From: Chloromonas sp. AAM2
Lineage: Eukaryota; Chlorophyta; Chlorophyceae; Chlamydomonadales; Chlamydomonadaceae
NCBI GenBank assembly: GCA_004335635.1
Contig: QAXH01006488.1
Span: 1-64,000, forward strand
Length of the DNA stretch: 64,000 bases
Direction of reading: 5' to 3'
Under the pieces are notes generated by a model. That model saw nothing but the letters and a program-made list of their open reading frames with translations. It did not search any database and was not told where the DNA came from. This document shows, piece by piece, positions 58,973-64,000 of the stretch. The first letter of the stretch is position 1; every line of letters starts with the position of its first letter. The position numbers were made by a program, and so were the translations under genes.

Positions 58973-59606
58973 GATTCCCAGTTGAAAACGTCAGCTCTCT
59001 GGGAAGGGGAGTTGACACAGCATGGTTTCAAACAAGTTTGGAACAGTTGTGGATACTGTACTGCACATAAGTAGTGCGTGGTGGGTTTGCGCAAACGCAA
59101 ACTAGTCACGCGCCGAAAAGAGCCGAAACCGTCACTCAAAAACGTTATGCGTTTGCGCCTCCTTTTAGTTATGGAATTAACATTTATGTTTGCCACTTTT
59201 GCAACAGAAAAATTTTCGTTGGCAACGGGGTCACTGGGGTTGCTGCAACAATCACAACTACCACAACGAAAACCCAACGAAAACTAAGCAGCTGGACGGA
59301 CATTTAGCCTTGAACGTGTCGGGCGCTTGATACTCTTGCAGACGTGGCCGTAAGGCTGGGATTTAGTTCAAAAGCCTAGTCCCTTGGGTACTTGGTTCGC
59401 CCATGCAAGGCACCTCGAGACGCGAAAACCACTCACAACGCACTACGGTTCATGCTCAACCAGCCACAAAAGACGGCATTGGCAGAGCTGCAGCCGTTCG
59501 CGAGTTCGTCCAAATCCATCGGAACATTGCATGCATGGTTTGAGCTGAACAGGACCCTGTAGCTGCCGCAGCCATGCACTGCACTACTATACGCTCAGTT
59601 GTACCA

Positions 59607-59711
59607 TGGCGCTGGCTCCCGCGAAAGTGCAGGCTGTAGGAAAACTGCTGTTTGCCAAGGATGGGCACTTCCATGTGAAAACAGTTGTCGAGAATGGCAG
59701 AGAATGAACAC
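59607..59711 (+). CDS. Small ORF in a strong start context
   Basis: ACCATGGCG opens a frame of about 34 codons (MALAPAKVQAVGKLLFAKDG, then HFHVKTVVENGRE) ended by TGA. It reads like the start of a real protein and has a near-ideal algal start context, but no second exon could be joined. It could be a first exon of an unseen gene, a micro-ORF, or a transposon relic. Confidence 0.3.
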
Positions 59712-60999
59712 AAGCGCGTGCGGCTCTCGTTATATTTCGTAGAGTTGCAGCACTACGCCGAGCCGCGTGAGCTGAGAGTGCCCCACCCACCCACAAGGAC
59801 CTGACCACTTTTGGTCAAAATTTCAAACTGAAAACGACATGTGGCAAACATAATTGTTAACCGCTATAGGCGCGCAAACATGAATGTTCTTCAGGCACCA
59901 AGGGCCACTGCTCCTAAGGGGCAGAGCCAATTGAGCGACACAATCAGACTTCTTTGGAAAGGCCGACGATGCGATCCATATTTTCCAGCCCAGATTCTAA
60001 GCCTCGACCACCTGGCCGCAGACGTCTGGCTTGCACCAGTCTGGCTGCTGGCTTCGTTGCACGCTGCACGTAGCACTGCTCTAGTGGTTATCACCTGTAC
60101 TGTAAAGTCGTCAGCACTCGTACACCGGGCTTCTCACAGCCGAGCCTCCGGCAGCCTCAGTTGCCAGCCCTCGGTCTGTCCAAGACCTCGGTTCTGCCGA
60201 CACCAGCAAGCCGACTCCCGCTTAGCCTTGAGCCAGGTGTATATAGATTTAGTCGATACCTTCTGCTTTCCTGCTCCTAGTCACTCGATGTATGTCCAGC
60301 AACCAAACCGTCACGCTCGCTAATGTAGGCGATTGTGCCTGTGTTATCATTACAAAGGCTAGACAAGCAGCATTAAGTCACGACAAACCGCCACAAATCA
60401 ATTCTTCCTTGCAAGCCTCACAATCAACGTACTGTGTATTTCAGGTAGCTTGGCAGAGAGCGCATTTCACATCAGAACGATCTTGTAGTTCAACTCTGAA
60501 TCCAGTGATGAGCCCAACAACTGCCCTTGCACCTGATTTCACGTACTATCGGCCTTCTGTCTAAATGGCTGCATCCTCTGTGCTGCGCTCCGCTCCATTC
60601 CATTCCCAGGATGCATAATTTTCACTGATTTGCACGTGTTTTACGTTCTGCTTTATGCAAAGAACTCAAAGATGCTCTCCTCTGCTTCGGGAAAAGATGG
60701 TCAAAAGCTCTTCTCCAAAAGAAGGCCACAAAGAGGCAATTGCAGAACCTGCCCAACGCTTGCAAACCCTTCTTTGCTGCTTCTCAATAGCCTATTCTTT
60801 GCCTGACTATCTCCAGGTCTGATCCTCTCACTTCGACTACCCGGCCTGCCACGCAGTGTCTGCGCATGAGGCTATCACCAGTTTCCAAATCCCATTTGCA
60901 CACCCGGCACGAGACCAGAGGCTTCTGGCGCCCCTGAAGCTGTGGTCTCTTCTGCTGCCACCGCTGTTGCTGCTGGTGCAACTGCTGCTCCTGCTCCTG

Positions 61000-63817
61000 C
61001 TACTGCTGCTGGGCTCGTGCTGCTGCTGCTGGTGCTGCTGCCGCAGCTGGCACCTCCGGCCTAAACTCGCCCCTTTCCCCCAGAGCCTCACACAAGCACT
61101 GCAAGCTTGGAGGCATATCCAGCTCCATATCTCTAACCACCTCCACCAAAGTACGCACATCCCTACCCTTCAAATGCGCTGAAGACGCAAGCCCCCTTGG
61201 ACTGCCTCCACCACCACCATCATCGCCGTCTGCCGCACGTGCAGTAGCTGCCAATCGCTGCTGAGTGCGAAGCAACCGCCGTCTCTGGCTGCCTGCTAGT
61301 CCTGGCCTGGCTTGCAAGCTGTCCTCGCCTGACACGCCACTCGCCTGATTCCCGCCACTCCACTTTCCATCACTGACGCCGTGACGTGTCCTGCTCACAC
61401 CAGCTAATCCCCCATCCGGCTGCTGGGTTCCTCGAGATCGCTGCTGAGGTGTTAGCAGTGCAGCTGCAGTGCCCAGTGTGCGTTGTCTGGCGGGAGAGTT
61501 GGGGCCACTACTAGATTCATCCTGCTGACCGCTGGATGGTGGGGTGGTTTCAAACGTTTCAAGCGGCAGTGATGCTGTGCCACGTGTGTTGTGTTTGCCG
61601 GCGTGTCGAGCCAGGGTAGCGGCAGCCGCGCGCTCAATGCATTGCAACAGGGCTGCGGTCCAGAGGGGCGGAGGGTGGCAGTCTAGCTCCCTCAAGGCAC
61701 GTGCTGTGTTTGCTAGTTCCTGCGTCAGGTGGAACGCAGATATCCTGTTGGACAAAAGTGTAATGGCTGCAATTCATGCTGCCTTTCATGCTGCAGTTCA
61801 TGGTGCAGTTCAAGCTGCGCTGTGATTAGCATGGGCTCATATGGCCTCCTTGGGGCCGGAGTGCCTGGTGATGTTGTCTGTCACGAATGCATGTCCACGC
61901 ACGAAGATGCGAGACACTACCAGCACGCTCTCTCTCGTACACCTTCCAAAAGTTACAAACACACGCACACATATAGCAGCAGGCTGAGTAACGCAGAGTC
62001 AATGCATGCATGCATGCATGCACAAACGCACCTGTCCCGTCATGGCATGCAGTCTAGGTTGTGCCGCGGCCAGCCACTGGTTCACCCACTGCTGGGGCGG
62101 CTGCGCCTCGCCTACGCTTAACCCATGCAGCAGGCCGCACAGCTCATCAGTGCTGAAGCCAGGCAGATGGTGCAGCGTCTCAAGAAAGAAACGGTCCATC
62201 CACACCTGTGAGCACGTGATAGACAGCGTGTTGATAGGGTCTAGTATACGCAACTACGATCATATAGCAGCTGTTGGTGTTTTCGTAACTAGAGCGGCAG
62301 AACAGAGCCTTAGCTTGGCCGTTTTCACTTAAAATGCTACGGCATAGCACAACCTTAAGCATGTGCCCGAAAGTGTGTGGGTAGGCATGGAAGGCTTGCT
62401 GCTTACTGACGTCCAACCTACTGCATCCGGTGATGGTCGCCTGCGTCTTTGACGCCAGGCATGCTCTTGTTCAGGCAAAACGATGGCATGAGACCTCCCG
62501 TGCATGGAAGCACTCGTAAGGCTCACACACTCAGTGCAATACACAGCCACAGTCCTGCCCTGCCCTTCTTTGCCCCTTTTTTGTACCTTTCTGCCCTGCT
62601 TCGCCCCTGTTGCCTATGTTGATAATACCAGACTGAACCAGAACTCTCCCCATGCACTCCATGCACCAAGTGCAAGACACCTATGACAGACAGGAACTGG
62701 CAGACTGTGACAAAAGGTTGCGAGAGGCCAACACAAAACAGATGATCAAGCCGTGCTAGAAATGAACAATGCAGTGGTTCACACTGCGCCTTCCCTCTCC
62801 TCCCCCAACACCCCACCGCACTTGCCTGATGATTCAGCGTTTGCAAGGAAACCCCCTTCTTCGATACACCCATACATCGGCCAGATGAAACCAGCCCATG
62901 ACTGACCTGTGGCGGCCACGCGTCCAGCCTGCCCCAGCCCCTGATGAGCGTCGCTGCCTCAGTCCCGCTGAAGTAGGGCATGCGCTGGAACGACGCCTCA
63001 TGCATGGCGCTGAGCCACTGGGGGCTGGGCCGCCAGCCCAGGCTGCCCAGGGCCAACACAGTCTGGGCACAGTCCTGCGGAGTGGACAACAACAACACCA
63101 CAGCTGCTCAGTCGTCAACCTGGGGCGTTCCCTGGAAATTGAAGCCACCCTCCCCAGCCTGTTCCCCCCTCCTGCCCACCGCCTCCCTTGCCTCCTCTCC
63201 TTGCCCCTTCTTTCACCCCTCCCTCCTTCAGTGAAACACACAAGTGCTCCGTGCCTAAAGCGGTTAAAGTGTGCCGATGCGATGAAATAGCCAAACAGAG
63301 CAGCTTGTCGAAAAGTAAAAAAAGAATCAGGGACGTCAGATGGTACGTTCACTGAAGCATGCATGTGGCCGGCGCCAAACACCGAGTGTTACAATACAAC
63401 GAAACAGCCAAGCGTAATTTGTTAGATATCACCCTCACTACTTAAGAAATGTATGGTGCGGCCGAGGATTGTTTGCCTCTGAACAACGCATTTGTTTGTC
63501 GAGAAGCGACAAACGGATCAAGGCGGATCTGGACAGACGGATCAAGGCAGATCTGGACAAACGGATCAAGGCAGATCTGGACAGACGGATCAAGGCAGAT
63601 CTGGACAAACGGATCAAGGCAGATCGGAACAACAAGTCGGTCCGGCAATTAAGTACGACACGGCAGGTTGAGGCATGGAGCCACTCACCCTCGCGTTGAA
63701 GTACGGCACACAGGCCAGGGACATCTGAAACCAGTTGCTGACGAAGGCTGGGTGTGGCTGGACCGGCTGAACCCCTTGCGCATGCTTAGCCAGGGTGTAA
63801 ACAAGGTTGCTCGCTTC
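61000..63817 (-). CDS. OPR-like repeat protein, 3' part (gene runs off the window)
   Basis: Four minus-strand exons, 63817-63689, 63074-62907, 62205-62032, 61719-61000, all phase 0; the 5' part lies beyond the right edge. They encode ARM-like helical repeats with the Leu/Ala-rich helix followed by PPxxW: LVYTLAKHAQGVQPVQPHP, DCAQTVLALGSLGWRPSPQW, DELCGLLHGLSVGEAQPPQQ with W next, and ELANTARALRELDCHPPPLW. This is the pattern of octotricopeptide/FASTK-like repeats, an RNA-binding family greatly expanded in green algae that controls chloroplast and mitochondrial transcripts. A Ser/Gln/Gly-rich tail of 200 residues follows, then a last conserved-looking helix (DVRTLVEVVRDMELDMPPSL) and an Ala/Gln end at an in-frame TAG (61000-61002). 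Beyond it the same frame stays open to TGA at 60784. No RAP domain is seen. Confidence 0.75.
63511..63628 (+). repeat. 24-bp tandem repeat, five copies
   Basis: Unit ACGGATCAAGGCAGATCTGG plus ACA(G/A), five near-perfect copies with the last base alternating G and A, so the real period may be 48 bp. It lies in an intron of the OPR-like gene. The unit is a multiple of three and open in several frames (RIKADLD(R/K) on the plus strand). Confidence 0.95.
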
Positions 63818-63999
63818 CTGAAGATGGCATCACGTGACACGTGACACGTGGTTAGCACATGCAGAAACGTACTTCAAAACGCTCCTACGCAGAAACCCTA
63901 CCACAGACGTAACCGTTTCTGGTGATCAAGTTTCACACATTAGACATCTTAGGCATCACCCTGTGAATGCCCTGTACTTCCCTTATGCCTCCCGTGTGC
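63818..63999 (-). other. Intron at the right edge
   Basis: Upstream of the CTTCAG acceptor at 63818 the minus strand shows no continuation of the OPR-like frame, so this is taken as intron sequence. A triple GTGACACGTG-type motif occurs at 63834-63850. Confidence 0.5.
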
Positions 64000-64000
64000 T

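Larger units (their letters stand above)
56466..60999. other. Long intergenic region with small repeats
   Basis: 4.5 kb between convergent genes. It holds tandem repeats at 56841-56908 and 57392-57483, a dispersed repeat at 58588-58972, and a small open frame at 59607-59711. A short segment at 57567-57632 has good splice borders (ATGCAG| and |GTAAGT) and a hydrophilic reading (PEEAGNGETERQLAQKHAV), perhaps a 3' alternative exon of the preceding gene. Bases 60784-60981 on the minus strand are open in the frame of the OPR-like gene beyond its TAG. Confidence 0.45.

Noticed and set aside
21051..61002. Reassigned UAA/UAG codons (Gln), suggested by tails of UPL3 and the OPR-like gene continuing in frame to TGA
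   Set aside because: Across the conserved exons all Gln codons are CAA or CAG and none is TAA or TAG. UPL3 ends naturally at the HECT tail before its TAA. Two coincidences do not support a changed code.
63511..63628. CRISPR-like array in the 63.5 kb repeat
   Set aside because: No unique spacers between units, and the context is a eukaryotic intron.

Overview
The window looks like nuclear DNA of a green alga, probably a flagellated one. Genes are split into many short exons with GT(G/A)AG...(T/G)GCAG introns and long intergenic gaps, and proteins carry Ala, Gln and Ser runs. Two genes have the green-algal TGTAA poly(A) motif just downstream. The gene set is plant-like: a UPL3-type HECT ligase, a DUF679/DMP membrane protein, a YacP-like NYN nuclease and an octotricopeptide (OPR)-like protein. 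A TPPP/p25-alpha protein, a family linked to cilia and microtubules, is added to these. Species cannot be fixed from sequence reading alone. All exon models below were derived by hand from open frames, splice sites and phase; the complete models close in frame from ATG to stop.

Layout. 1-361 (+): C-terminus of an unknown gene. 4188-5285 (+): DMP/DUF679 protein, two exons. 7284-21071 (+): 24-exon, 2070-residue UPL3-like E3 ligase (armadillo repeats, then HECT). 22094-22384: a chimeric retro-insertion carrying a piece of a UPL3 HECT exon. 23373-35068 (-): 27-exon, about 1360-residue p25-alpha plus coiled-coil protein. 37222-42064 (-): EXD1-like 3'-5' exonuclease, 8 exons, with a stray copy of one exon downstream. 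42065-42301: short divergent promoter region. 42302-49099 (+): YacP-like NYN ribonuclease, 8 exons; its last intron holds a palindromic copia element. 49566-50509 (+): degraded C-terminal half of a Fanzor (eukaryotic TnpB relative). 51513-56465 (+): 960-residue unrecognised protein with a hydrophobic C-terminus. 61000-63817 (-): 3' part of an OPR-like gene running off the right edge.

The genes do not form an obvious pathway. Most of the novelty is in mobile DNA: (i) an 836-bp snap-back copia palindrome with a 5-bp target duplication, (ii) a Fanzor remnant with an 84-bp repeat shared with a nearby intron, (iii) a chimeric exon retrocopy with a 16-bp target duplication, and (iv) tandem repeats that start at 5' splice sites in several introns. 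The UPL3 gene also ends with an in-frame, synonymously diverged second copy of its HECT tail beyond the stop codon.
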